Positions 1 to 5,908 of a stretch of 6,261 bases of DNA are shown here, one piece after another; position 1 is the first letter of the stretch, and each line of letters opens with the position of its first letter. Location of the stretch: positions 1-6,261 of the forward strand of contig SKRP01000337.1 of the NCBI GenBank assembly GCA_007118445.1, given 5' to 3'. The notes under the pieces were generated by a model. That model was not told the DNA's origin, ran no database searches, and saw nothing but the letters and a program-made list of their open reading frames with translations. Made by a program: the position numbers and the translations under genes. The DNA is from Natronohydrobacter sp. Its GTDB lineage: Bacteria; Pseudomonadota; Alphaproteobacteria; Rhodobacterales; Rhodobacteraceae.

Positions 1-926
1 GGCACAGGTTCGAGGAACATCGACACCATTTCGGTCCCTGCGGGCGAGGTCCACATCTCTACGCCCTCGATATCAGTCATGGCTGTGCCACCGGACAGCG
101 CCACGGCGATTTCACCGGCAGCACGGCCCAGATCGCGCGCGTCTTTCCAGACACTGACGGTCTGGGTGCCCAGTGCGATGCGGTTCAGTGCGGCATGGTC
201 GCCATCCTGACCCGAAACCGGAATGCCCTGCATGCCTTGCGCGGTCAGGGCGGCCACTGCGCCACCTGCGGTGCCGTCATTCGAGGCGACGACCGCATCG
301 ACCTCATTATCCTGTGCCGTCAGGATCTGTTCCATGTTGCGCTGCGCATTGGCAGGCAACCAGCCATCGGTGTAAGCCTCGCCGACGATCACGATATCGC
401 CTGCATCAATCGCGGCTTGCAGCACTTCCTGCTGGCCACCGCGCAGGAAATCCGCGTTAGGATCCGTGGGCGAGCCCTTGATCATGACGTAATTGCCCGT
501 AGGTGCCGCTTCCAGCACCGCGCGCGCCTGCATCCGGCCAACCTCGACATTGTCGAAAGTCAGGTAGAAGGCGCGGCTGTCTTCGATCAGGCGATCATAG
601 GCAACGACCGGGATGCCCTCATCCGCAGCAGCCTGCACAGCCGGGCCGATTGCGGCTGAGTCATGTGCCAGAACGATCAGCGCATCGACGCCCTGTGCGA
701 TCAGGCTTTCGATGTCGGAAAGCTGCTTGGACGAAGAGGATTGCGCGTCAGTCGACACATAGGTCGCACCTGCAGCATCGAGCGCGACGCGCATACCGGC
801 TTCATCGGTCTGCCAGCGCTCTTCCTGGAAGTTCGACCAGCTGACGCCAATGGTGAGCGAATCCGCCCAGGCTGCCGAGCTGAAGCCGATGGTCGCGGCC
901 ACAGCCGCGGTCAGAAGTCTGTTCAT
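1..926 (-). CDS. xylF: D-xylose ABC transporter periplasmic binding protein XylF (3' end off the left edge)
   Basis: This is the periplasmic receptor that captures D-xylose and delivers it to an XylG/XylH ABC importer. Reading leftward from the ATG at 926 gives 308 codons with no stop, so the C-terminus (probably a few dozen residues, as E. coli XylF is about 330) lies outside the window. Residues 1-21 form a Sec signal peptide: NRLL, a hydrophobic Ala-rich core, and a likely cleavage site AWA|D. The rest follows the type I sugar-binding fold of XylF: ERWQ (36-39), AYDR (109-112), TFDN (123-126), KGSPTDPNA (150-158), TDGWLP (186-191), ASNDGTAGG (214-222) and SGQDGD (238-243). The ERW, YDR, DGWLP and SNDGTAGGA blocks match E. 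coli XylF closely as I remember it. The start is fixed by the signal peptide and a GGGAGGAG ribosome binding site. It is divergent from the ROK repressor, which probably controls it. A paralogue for another pentose is less likely. Confidence 0.93.
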   Translation of the reverse strand, partial: MNRLLTAAVAATIGFSSAAWADSLTIGVSWSNFQEERWQTDEAGMRVALDAAGATYVSTDAQSSSSKQLSDIESLIAQGVDALIVLAHDSAAIGPAVQAAADEGIPVVAYDRLIEDSRAFYLTFDNVEVGRMQARAVLEAAPTGNYVMIKGSPTDPNADFLRGGQQEVLQAAIDAGDIVIVGEAYTDGWLPANAQRNMEQILTAQDNEVDAVVASNDGTAGGAVAALTAQGMQGIPVSGQDGDHAALNRIALGTQTVSVWKDARDLGRAAGEIAVALSGGTAMTDIEGVEMWTSPAGTEMVSMFLEPV

Positions 927-930
927 GATG

Positions 931-940
931 CTCCTCCCTG
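931..940 (-). promoter_or_regulatory. Ribosome binding site of xylF
   Basis: Read on the minus strand, this segment is CAGGGAGGAG, a strong Shine-Dalgarno sequence four bases before the ATG at 926. It supports that start and a highly translated binding protein. Confidence 0.8.
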
Positions 941-959
941 AACATGATCGGGCCGACTC

Positions 960-972
960 TCTGGTCGCCAGA
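960..972 (-). other. Small hairpin in the predicted xylF 5' leader
   Basis: TCTGG-TCG-CCAGA forms a perfect 5-bp stem with a 3-base loop. If the promoter at 980-1007 is right, transcription would start near 973, so the hairpin would sit at the very 5' end of the xylF mRNA. Such a stem could protect the transcript from 5'-dependent decay. It is short and could be chance. Confidence 0.25.
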
Positions 973-979
973 TGACAGG

Positions 980-1007
980 AGCATGCCATATATTTTTCGG
1001 CTGTCAA
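980..1007 (-). promoter_or_regulatory. Candidate sigma-70 promoter for xylF
   Basis: On the minus strand, positions 1007-1002 read TTGACA, a perfect consensus -35. After a 16-base spacer comes a weak -10, CATGCT (985-980), which keeps the important second A and last T. An AT-rich stretch, AAAAATATAT, lies inside the spacer. The -35 lies wholly inside the dyad at 999-1021, the arrangement expected for repression by promoter occlusion. The -35 is convincing; the -10 is uncertain. Confidence 0.45.
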
Positions 1008-1021
1008 ATTAATTTTGAGCC
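999..1021. promoter_or_regulatory. Candidate XylR operator (AT-rich dyad)
   Basis: This 23-base dyad has outer arms GGCT (999-1002) and AGCC (1018-1021). Inside are TCAAA (1004-1008) and TTTGA (1014-1018) around TTAAT, and a perfect 10-base palindrome AAATTAATTT (1006-1015). It is the most AT-rich patch in an otherwise GC-rich window and covers the xylF -35 element. ROK-family regulators bind symmetric AT-rich sites, so this is the best candidate for XylR binding, relieved by xylose. The assignment is inferred from position and symmetry; I did not match it to a known motif. Confidence 0.5.
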
Positions 1022-1095
1022 TTTTTCGTGGATACATGGTCATTTCGCAGTGCAGCATAGAAATCTTCTGGACATATCGAAGGCTTCTGGGCTTT

Positions 1096-1119
1096 ATTAG
1101 TTTGGAGATCGAATTTAAT
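1096..1119. promoter_or_regulatory. Possible second, weaker operator before the repressor gene
   Basis: This imperfect 24-base dyad begins ATTA (1096-1099) and ends TAAT (1116-1119), with TT/AA and GA/TC pairs inside; about 8 of 12 positions pair. It ends two bases before the AGGAGG of the repressor, where bound protein could block the repressor's own expression. Autoregulation is common for divergent ROK regulators. The symmetry is modest and may be accidental. Confidence 0.22.
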
Positions 1120-1121
1120 CC

Positions 1122-1132
1122 AGGAGGGGAGG
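1122..1132 (+). promoter_or_regulatory. Ribosome binding site that sets the XylR start
   Basis: AGGAGGGGAGG offers two overlapping Shine-Dalgarno cores, AGGAGG ending 10 bases and GGGGAGG ending 5 bases before the GTG at 1138. Nothing comparable precedes the upstream in-frame TTG (1015) or ATG (1036). Confidence 0.7.
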
Positions 1133-1137
1133 CCAGG

Positions 1138-2448
1138 GTGACAGCGCGCGATACCTATCGTGGCAGCGCGGGGCAGATGCTGGCAGGCTCCGGGCCTTTA
1201 TTGCGGGATGTGGCGCATATGCCTGCCGCCCTGCAGCGGCCCCTGCGCCAGACCCTGTTCGAATATGTGCGCGCGCAGGGCAGCACGACGCGGGCCGAGA
1301 TGGGGCGTGCGCTGGGAGTGAGCGCCGCGTCAGTGAGCGCGGCGACAGGTGAGCTGATCGCCGAAGGCTTCCTGCGCGAAACCGCCGAGATCGAAAACAC
1401 CGAGACCGACACGCCGCGCACGGGCCGGGGTCGACCGCCGGTCAGCCTGCAGGTCGCGGCTGAAGCGCATCATGTGATCGGGCTGAAGCTGGGCGATCTG
1501 CGCCATACAGCCGTGCTGAGCGATTTCGCAGGTCAGCGCCACGCCGAGTTGAGCCTGCCCACGCGTCCGCATCGCAAGAGCGCCGCTGTCCTGATCGCCG
1601 AAGCGCGGGCTCTGGTCGATCAGCTTCTGGCACAGCAGGGCATGGCGCGCAGCGATATCAGCTGTATCGGCGTGGGCATGGCCGGGATGGTGGATTACGC
1701 CACTGGCAATGTGCCCTGGTCGCCCATGCTCGACGCCCCCGGAACCGGGCTGAGCGCCCAGTTCGCGGCGGCGCTGGGCGTGCCCTGCTATCTGGACAAT
1801 GACGCCAATCTGCTGACGCTGGCCGAGCTGTGGTTCGGTGGCGGGCGCGGCAAATCGGATTTCGCGGTGGTCACGATCGAACATGGTGTGGGCATGGGGC
1901 TGGTGCTGTTCAACCAGCTTTACCGGGGTGCGCGCGGCATGGGGATGGAGCTGGGCCATACCAAGGTTCAGCTGGACGGGGCGCTCTGCCGCTGCGGAAA
2001 ACGCGGCTGTCTGGAAGCCTATGTCGCCGATTACGCACTGGCGCGCGAGGCTGCGACGGCGCTCGACCAGCACGCGAGCTTTTCCGAAAGCCCGCTCGCG
2101 CTGCTGGAGGAATTGTTTGCCGAGGCCCGGCGCGGCAATGAGGCCGCGCTCTCGATCTTTCGCCGGGCCGGGCGTTATCTGGCGCTGGGCCTGTCCAATG
2201 TGGCGCAGATGTTCGACCCGGAAGTGATCATCCTTTCGGGCGGGCGGATGCAATATGACTATCTCTATGCGCGCGAGGTTCTGGCCGAGATGCAGGCCAT
2301 GACCCTGACCGGCGCGCGCGCGCCTGCAAGGGTGGAAATCCATGCCTGGGGCGATCTGGTCTGGGCGCAGGGCGCAGTTGCGCTGGCTTTGGGGCAGGTG
2401 ACGGAACAGCGGCTCGGGGCGAATGCCCTGCGCAGCGGCGCGGCCTGA
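1138..2448 (+). CDS. xylR: ROK-family transcriptional repressor, probable xylose repressor XylR
   Basis: The product is a cytoplasmic DNA-binding repressor that probably senses xylose and controls the divergent xylF operon. With the GTG start at 1138 it has 436 residues. Residues about 33-82 form a winged helix-turn-helix (QTLFEYVRAQG, then RAEMGRALGVSAASVSAATGEL), followed by the GRGRPPVSL linker (97-104) typical of NagC/XylR regulators. The ROK domain follows: GVGMAGMVD (178-186), DNDAN (220-224), ELWFGGG (230-236), and the zinc motif H274-x9-C284-x-C286-x4-C291, with Glu293 beyond it. The frame stays open back to a TTG at 1015, but that codon lies inside the candidate operator and lacks a ribosome binding site, so the GTG after AGGAGGGGAGG is preferred. 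The ROK family assignment is firm. The xylose specificity is inferred from the divergent xylF. Confidence 0.88.
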   Translation: MTARDTYRGSAGQMLAGSGPLLRDVAHMPAALQRPLRQTLFEYVRAQGSTTRAEMGRALGVSAASVSAATGELIAEGFLRETAEIENTETDTPRTGRGRPPVSLQVAAEAHHVIGLKLGDLRHTAVLSDFAGQRHAELSLPTRPHRKSAAVLIAEARALVDQLLAQQGMARSDISCIGVGMAGMVDYATGNVPWSPMLDAPGTGLSAQFAAALGVPCYLDNDANLLTLAELWFGGGRGKSDFAVVTIEHGVGMGLVLFNQLYRGARGMGMELGHTKVQLDGALCRCGKRGCLEAYVADYALAREAATALDQHASFSESPLALLEELFAEARRGNEAALSIFRRAGRYLALGLSNVAQMFDPEVIILSGGRMQYDYLYAREVLAEMQAMTLTGARAPARVEIHAWGDLVWAQGAVALALGQVTEQRLGANALRSGAA

Positions 2449-2490
2449 GCGGGCGTTAACCAGGTTGAAACCGGGATGGGCGAGTATCAG

Positions 2491-2514
2491 GGCTGCGCAG
2501 GGCTGACGCAGGCC
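2491..2514 (+). other. GC-rich hairpin between xylR and glf
   Basis: GGCTGCG (2491-2497) can pair with CGCAG-CC (2507-2514, one bulged G) around a 9-base loop, about 43 bases after the xylR stop. No T run follows, so this is not a standard intrinsic terminator. It also contains the direct repeat CAGGGCTG at 2488-2495 and 2498-2505. I see no convincing promoter for glf in the 120-base gap 2449-2568, so read-through from xylR is possible. Confidence 0.2.
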
Positions 2515-2557
2515 GCGCGCCGATTCGGGTCAGAACGGCCCGGTCGTCCTCTAGCCC

Positions 2558-2561
2558 GGAG
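2558..2561 (+). promoter_or_regulatory. Ribosome binding site that sets the glf start
   Basis: GGAG sits seven bases before the ATG at 2569. The frame is open from an ATG at 2476, but that would add 31 residues with no resemblance to the family, whose members begin a few residues before the FAD-binding strand. Confidence 0.6.
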
Positions 2562-2568
2562 CAGCCCC

Positions 2569-3720
2569 ATGCCAGAACCCAAATCCGTTCTTGTCATCGG
2601 TGCCGGTCTGAGCGGGTCCGTCGCCGCGCGCCAGCTGGCAGAGGCGGGGCATCGCGTGACGGTGATCGATGAACGCGATCATCTGGCAGGCAATTGCCAC
2701 ACAGCGCGCGACCCTGAAACCGGGGTGATGGTGCATCATTACGGGCCGCATATCTTCCATACCGGCGACCGGCAGGTCTGGGAGTATGTGAACCGCTTCG
2801 CGGTGATGATGCCCTATCGCCATCAGGTGAAAGCGCGGGTCGGGGATCAGGTCTATGCGCTGCCGATCAATCTGCACACGATCAACCAGTTCTTCGGCCG
2901 CGCGATGGACCCCGCGCAGGCGCGCGCTTTCATCGCGGCACAATCGCGCAGCACGGAACCCGTCTCTTTCGAGGATCAGGGCCTGGCTTTCGTCGGACCT
3001 GCGCTCTATGCCGCGTTCTTCCGCGACTATACGCGCAAGCAATGGGGGGTTGATCCGGCGCGCCTGCCGGCCTCGATCCTGAAGCGGCTGCCATTGCGCT
3101 TCACCTATGACGACAATTACTTTGCCCATCCCTATCAGGCGATCCCGCGCGACGGCTACACTGCGATGGTCGCAGCGATGCTGGATCATCCGGGGATCAC
3201 GGTCGAGTTGAACAGGGCTGCCGAAACGGTCACGCGCGCCTTTGATCATCAGGTCTATACCGGGCCGCTGGACCGCTATTTCAGTCACAGGCTGGGGCGG
3301 CTGGGCTATCGCACGCTGCATTTCGAACATGAGCGTGTCGCAGCCCCCTGGCAGGGAACAGCCGTGATGAATTACTGCGACGCGGATGTGCCCCATACGC
3401 GCATCACCGAGCACATGTATTTCGCGCCCTGGGAAATGGCGCGATTCACCCGGTCCGTGGTCACCTTTGAGACCAGCGCACAGGCCGGGCCAGGCGATAT
3501 CCCCTATTATCCGATCCGTCTGCTTGACGACAAAACCCTTCTCGCCCGCTATCAGGCGCTGGCGCAACGCACCGAAGGTGTGACCTTTCTTGGACGACTG
3601 GGGACCTATGCCTATCTCGACATGGATGTCGCGATCCGCAAGGCGCTCGATGCCAGCGCGCATCTGATCGAAGCTTTCGCACGGCATGCGCGGCCCGATG
3701 TGTTTCCGGATGCCGCCTGA
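2569..3720 (+). CDS. glf: UDP-galactopyranose mutase
   Basis: This FAD-dependent cytosolic enzyme interconverts UDP-galactopyranose and UDP-galactofuranose, the donor of galactofuranose for O-antigen, capsule or exopolysaccharide. The 383 residues match the usual bacterial length (about 365-400). An N-terminal Rossmann strand carries GAGLSG (11-16) and TVIDERDHLAGNC (31-43). The family hallmark HHYGPHIFHT is at 56-65. It is followed by DYTRKQWG (153-160, with the substrate-stacking Tyr and Trp), PLRFTYDDNYF (175-185), YQAIPRDGYT (189-198), YTGPLDRYF (230-238), RITEHMYFAPWE (278-289), YYPI (313-316) and FLGRLGTYAYLDMD (340-353). All blocks expected for an active enzyme are present. It lies 120 bases after xylR on the same strand but has no metabolic link to it. 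No glycosyltransferase or polymerase gene is in the window, so the glycan it serves cannot be named. Confidence 0.95.
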   Translation: MPEPKSVLVIGAGLSGSVAARQLAEAGHRVTVIDERDHLAGNCHTARDPETGVMVHHYGPHIFHTGDRQVWEYVNRFAVMMPYRHQVKARVGDQVYALPINLHTINQFFGRAMDPAQARAFIAAQSRSTEPVSFEDQGLAFVGPALYAAFFRDYTRKQWGVDPARLPASILKRLPLRFTYDDNYFAHPYQAIPRDGYTAMVAAMLDHPGITVELNRAAETVTRAFDHQVYTGPLDRYFSHRLGRLGYRTLHFEHERVAAPWQGTAVMNYCDADVPHTRITEHMYFAPWEMARFTRSVVTFETSAQAGPGDIPYYPIRLLDDKTLLARYQALAQRTEGVTFLGRLGTYAYLDMDVAIRKALDASAHLIEAFARHARPDVFPDAA

Positions 3721-3723
3721 AAC

Positions 3724-3752
3724 TGTCACCACCTGTCAAGGACAGGCTGACA
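3724..3752. terminator. Hairpin between convergent glf and mct, possible bidirectional terminator
   Basis: The 57-base gap between the two convergent genes holds CCTGTC-AAG-GACAGG (3732-3746), a perfect 6-bp stem. TGTCA (3724-3728) and TGACA (3748-3752) extend it beyond a small internal loop. No T run follows on the plus strand; on the minus strand the stem is followed by GTTT. The position fits a shared transcription end for both genes, but without a strong U tract the mechanism is uncertain. Confidence 0.45.
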
Positions 3753-3777
3753 AACAGATCATGCTGGCGCATGCCGC

Positions 3778-5022
3778 CTATTCAGCGGCTTCGGTAAAAA
3801 CCCCGTTCAGGCGCGGCCCGGTCACGATGCCCTTGTCGAACAAGCCGCCGATCTCGCCCGAGGACAGCCCTGCCACCTCGGCCAGAACCTCCTCGGTATG
3901 CGCGCCCAGTTCGGGGGCCGGCTGCGGGGCCTGTCGCGCGATTTCGGAAAAGCTCAGCGGCGAGGCCGGTGTGGCATAGCGCCCGATACCGGGCTGTTCG
4001 ACCATATGGAACATGGGGTTGTCGGTGGAAAAATCCGGGTCTTTCCTGACAGCTTGCGCGAAGCTGCGGAATTGCGACCATGTGACCCCGCCTGCGTCGA
4101 AGGATTTGGCAAAATCCTCAACCTTGCGCTGTGCGAAGAAAGGCGCAAGCGTCGCCGTGATCGCCGCACGGTGACGAAAGCGCGCGCCCTCATGCGCGAG
4201 GCTCTCACCGAGGCGGGTCTCCAGCGCTGCGATAGCCTCTGCCATGCCGGTGGCCTTGACCAGCCCGCGCCATTGCCGGTCGGTCAGCCCGATCACCATG
4301 ACGCGTTTTCCATCGGCGCACAGGAAATCCTGCCCATAGCCGCCATAAAGCGCATTGCCATATTTGGGCCGGTCGGTGCCATTGACCGTGACCTCGCCAA
4401 TGATCCCGAGATTGCCCAGCATCGCCGCTGCCGCATCCTTGAGCGAGAACAGCACTTCCTGCCCTTGCCCTGTGCGCAGGCGGTGACGCTCGGCCGCCAG
4501 AAGGGCGGTCACGGCCATATTGCCCGCAATGCAGTCCCATGCGGGCAAGACATGGGCCACGGGGTCGGTCGATCCCTCGGGGCCGGTCGCTGAGGGAAAG
4601 CCAAGCGACGGGTTGACCGAATAATCCACCGCTGCGCGCCCATGCCGGTCGCCCAGCAGCGCGACCATGACCAGATCATCGCGGTGGCGCGAGAGCGTCT
4701 CATGGTCCATCCAGCCGCGCACGCGCAGATTGGTCAGGAACAGGCCCGCATCCTCGCCCGGTGCCGTGATGATCCGGGTGATCAGCTCGCGGCCCTGCGG
4801 CGATTTCATGTCCACCGCGACGGATTTCTTGCCTTTGTTCAACCCGGCCCAGAACAGGCTTTGGCCGTCCTGGGTGACCGGCCAGCGCGCCGCATCAAGC
4901 CCGCCTTCGATGCGGTCGAAGCGGATCACTTCTGCGCCCATCTGCGCCAGCGTCATGCCCGCCAGCGGGATCGCGACGAAAGCCGAACCTTCGACGACGC
5001 GCATACCGTTCAGAATACCCAT
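3778..5022 (-). CDS. mct: Family III (CaiB/BaiF) CoA-transferase, probable mesaconyl-CoA C1-C4 CoA transferase
   Basis: The likely reaction is the intramolecular move of CoA from the C1 to the C4 carboxyl of mesaconate, giving mesaconyl-C4-CoA for the hydratase encoded just upstream. The 414-residue protein has the family III pattern: GMRVVEGSAFVAIPLAGMTLAQMGAEVIRFD near the N-terminus, FWAGLNKGKKSVAVDM (57-72), and HVLPAWD (157-163), where Asp163 is the likely catalytic aspartate that forms the acyl anhydride. It then has AAERHRLRTGQGQ, GNALYGGYGQDF (222-233) and NPMFHMVEQPGIGRY (335-349). The EGSAFVA-PL start, RFD--GGLD-RWP and RGW blocks recall Chloroflexus Mct more than formyl-CoA or carnitine transferases. 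The ATG at 5022 has GGGAGG six bases upstream and follows the meh stop by one base. The frame is open to 5139, but that would run deep into meh. An itaconate or citramalate CoA-transferase is the main alternative. Confidence 0.75.
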   Translation of the reverse strand: MGILNGMRVVEGSAFVAIPLAGMTLAQMGAEVIRFDRIEGGLDAARWPVTQDGQSLFWAGLNKGKKSVAVDMKSPQGRELITRIITAPGEDAGLFLTNLRVRGWMDHETLSRHRDDLVMVALLGDRHGRAAVDYSVNPSLGFPSATGPEGSTDPVAHVLPAWDCIAGNMAVTALLAAERHRLRTGQGQEVLFSLKDAAAAMLGNLGIIGEVTVNGTDRPKYGNALYGGYGQDFLCADGKRVMVIGLTDRQWRGLVKATGMAEAIAALETRLGESLAHEGARFRHRAAITATLAPFFAQRKVEDFAKSFDAGGVTWSQFRSFAQAVRKDPDFSTDNPMFHMVEQPGIGRYATPASPLSFSEIARQAPQPAPELGAHTEEVLAEVAGLSSGEIGGLFDKGIVTGPRLNGVFTEAAE

Positions 5023-5023
5023 A

Positions 5024-5908
5024 TCAATCCTCCCATTCAAAGCGGGCTTGCAGCCCTTGGTGGCCCTCGGGGGCCACAGTGCAGAGTTTGAGCGCACTCG
5101 GCCCATCCTGTTCGGCCTGCAGATGCAAATGCCCGTCAAACATCGGATGCACGCCGCGGAAGCTGAAGCGCGTGGGCGTGGCCCCGGTGTGGCGCATCGC
5201 GGCTTCCATCAGGAGTGTGGCCTGCATCGGGCCATGCACGACCAGACCGGGATAGCGTTCGGCCCCAGTCGCATAGTCGCGGTCGTAATGGATGCGGTGC
5301 GCGTTATAGGTCGCGGCCGAGTAGCGGAACAGGCGGACAGGGCCGACTTCGACCTGTTCCGAGAAGATCGGCGCATCGGGGGCAGGGATGGCACGCGGGG
5401 CGCGGAAGCTGTCGGGGATCGGCAGATAGACGATATCCTGTTCTTCGCGGATCTGTGCGCCGCCCTCGCCGCGCAGGTCATGGCCCACACGCACGAAGGC
5501 CATGTCGCCGGTGCTGCCGGTCTTGAAATCGACGCTCAGGATTTCCGAGCGTTTGGTGATCGCCTCGCCCACAGCGAAACGTCCCTTGAACGAGAGCTTG
5601 CCACCCGCCCACATGCGCCGGTTGAAGGGCAAAGGAGGCAGGAAGCCGCCAAGCTTGGGGTGGCCATCGGTGGCGATTTCGGAAATCGGCACAAATTCGG
5701 GAAAGGCGACCCAATGCCAGAGCACAGGCAGGGGGGCGCCGGTGTGAATGGGCGGCTGAGCGGCTGCGGGATGCCCCAGCGCCCCCATGACCATGCCTGC
5801 AAATTCCGGGCTGACCGCACCTGTGCGGGTTTCCATCCGCCCGACCCAAGCTGAAGCCTGTTCCGGGGTTGCCGCTTCGCCCTGCATCGGGCCTTCCGTT
5901 CTGCTCAT
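5024..5908 (-). CDS. meh: MaoC/hotdog hydratase, probable mesaconyl-C4-CoA hydratase
   Basis: The likely role is hydration of mesaconyl-C4-CoA to citramalyl-CoA (or the reverse), in the cytoplasm. The 294-residue protein has the double-hotdog layout of the HTD2/FAS1-like dehydratases. The N-terminal half carries NRRMWAGGKLSFKGRFAVGE (96-115), then SEILSVDFKTG, FVRVGHDL and EEQDIVYLP (155-163). The C-terminal half has the hydratase 2 motif YSAATYNAHRIHYDRDYA (196-213), with the active-site Asn-x-His and following His-Tyr-Asp, then YPGLVVHGPMQATLL (219-233). The ATG at 5908 overlaps the stop of the preceding CoA-ligase gene (ATGA) and has GAAGGAAG upstream. An internal Met8 is a possible later start. 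Family membership is clear. Mesaconyl-C4-CoA as substrate is inferred from the adjacent Mct-like gene; itaconyl-CoA hydratase (Ich) is a close relative and cannot be excluded. Confidence 0.7.
   Translation of the reverse strand: MSRTEGPMQGEAATPEQASAWVGRMETRTGAVSPEFAGMVMGALGHPAAAQPPIHTGAPLPVLWHWVAFPEFVPISEIATDGHPKLGGFLPPLPFNRRMWAGGKLSFKGRFAVGEAITKRSEILSVDFKTGSTGDMAFVRVGHDLRGEGGAQIREEQDIVYLPIPDSFRAPRAIPAPDAPIFSEQVEVGPVRLFRYSAATYNAHRIHYDRDYATGAERYPGLVVHGPMQATLLMEAAMRHTGATPTRFSFRGVHPMFDGHLHLQAEQDGPSALKLCTVAPEGHQGLQARFEWED
5029..5034 (-). promoter_or_regulatory. Ribosome binding site of mct inside the end of meh
   Basis: GGGAGG on the minus strand lies six bases before the ATG at 5022, within the last codons of meh. 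The junction reads TGATATG: meh stop, one base, mct start. This predicts translational coupling and a fixed ratio of the two proteins. Confidence 0.75.

Noticed and set aside
195..659. Plus-strand open frame of 154 residues
   Set aside because: It lies antisense to xylF, whose translation matches a known family over its whole visible length. It is a GC-driven shadow frame.
2311..2324. 14-base palindrome GGCGCGCGCGCGCC
   Set aside because: It is an alternating GC run inside xylR codons (Gly-Ala-Arg-Ala), explained by codon bias rather than a regulatory site.
1330..2343. Minus-strand open frame of 337 residues
   Set aside because: It is antisense to xylR and rich in His, Arg and Gln with no recognisable motif, as expected for a complement-strand shadow of a GC-rich gene.
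2476..2568. N-terminal extension of glf from the ATG at 2476
   Set aside because: The extra 31 residues have no resemblance to the family, and the ATG at 2569 has its own ribosome site.
2551..3732. Minus-strand open frame of 393 residues covering all of glf
   Set aside because: The composition is of shadow type, with no family motifs, while the plus strand encodes a full set of UDP-galactopyranose mutase motifs.
5023..5139. N-terminal extension of mct from the start at 5139
   Set aside because: It would overlap meh by over 100 bases, and family members start close to the GMRVVE strand.
4667..5854. Plus-strand open frame of 395 residues across mct and meh
   Set aside because: It runs antisense through two recognised genes and their junction, and shows no domain I recognise.
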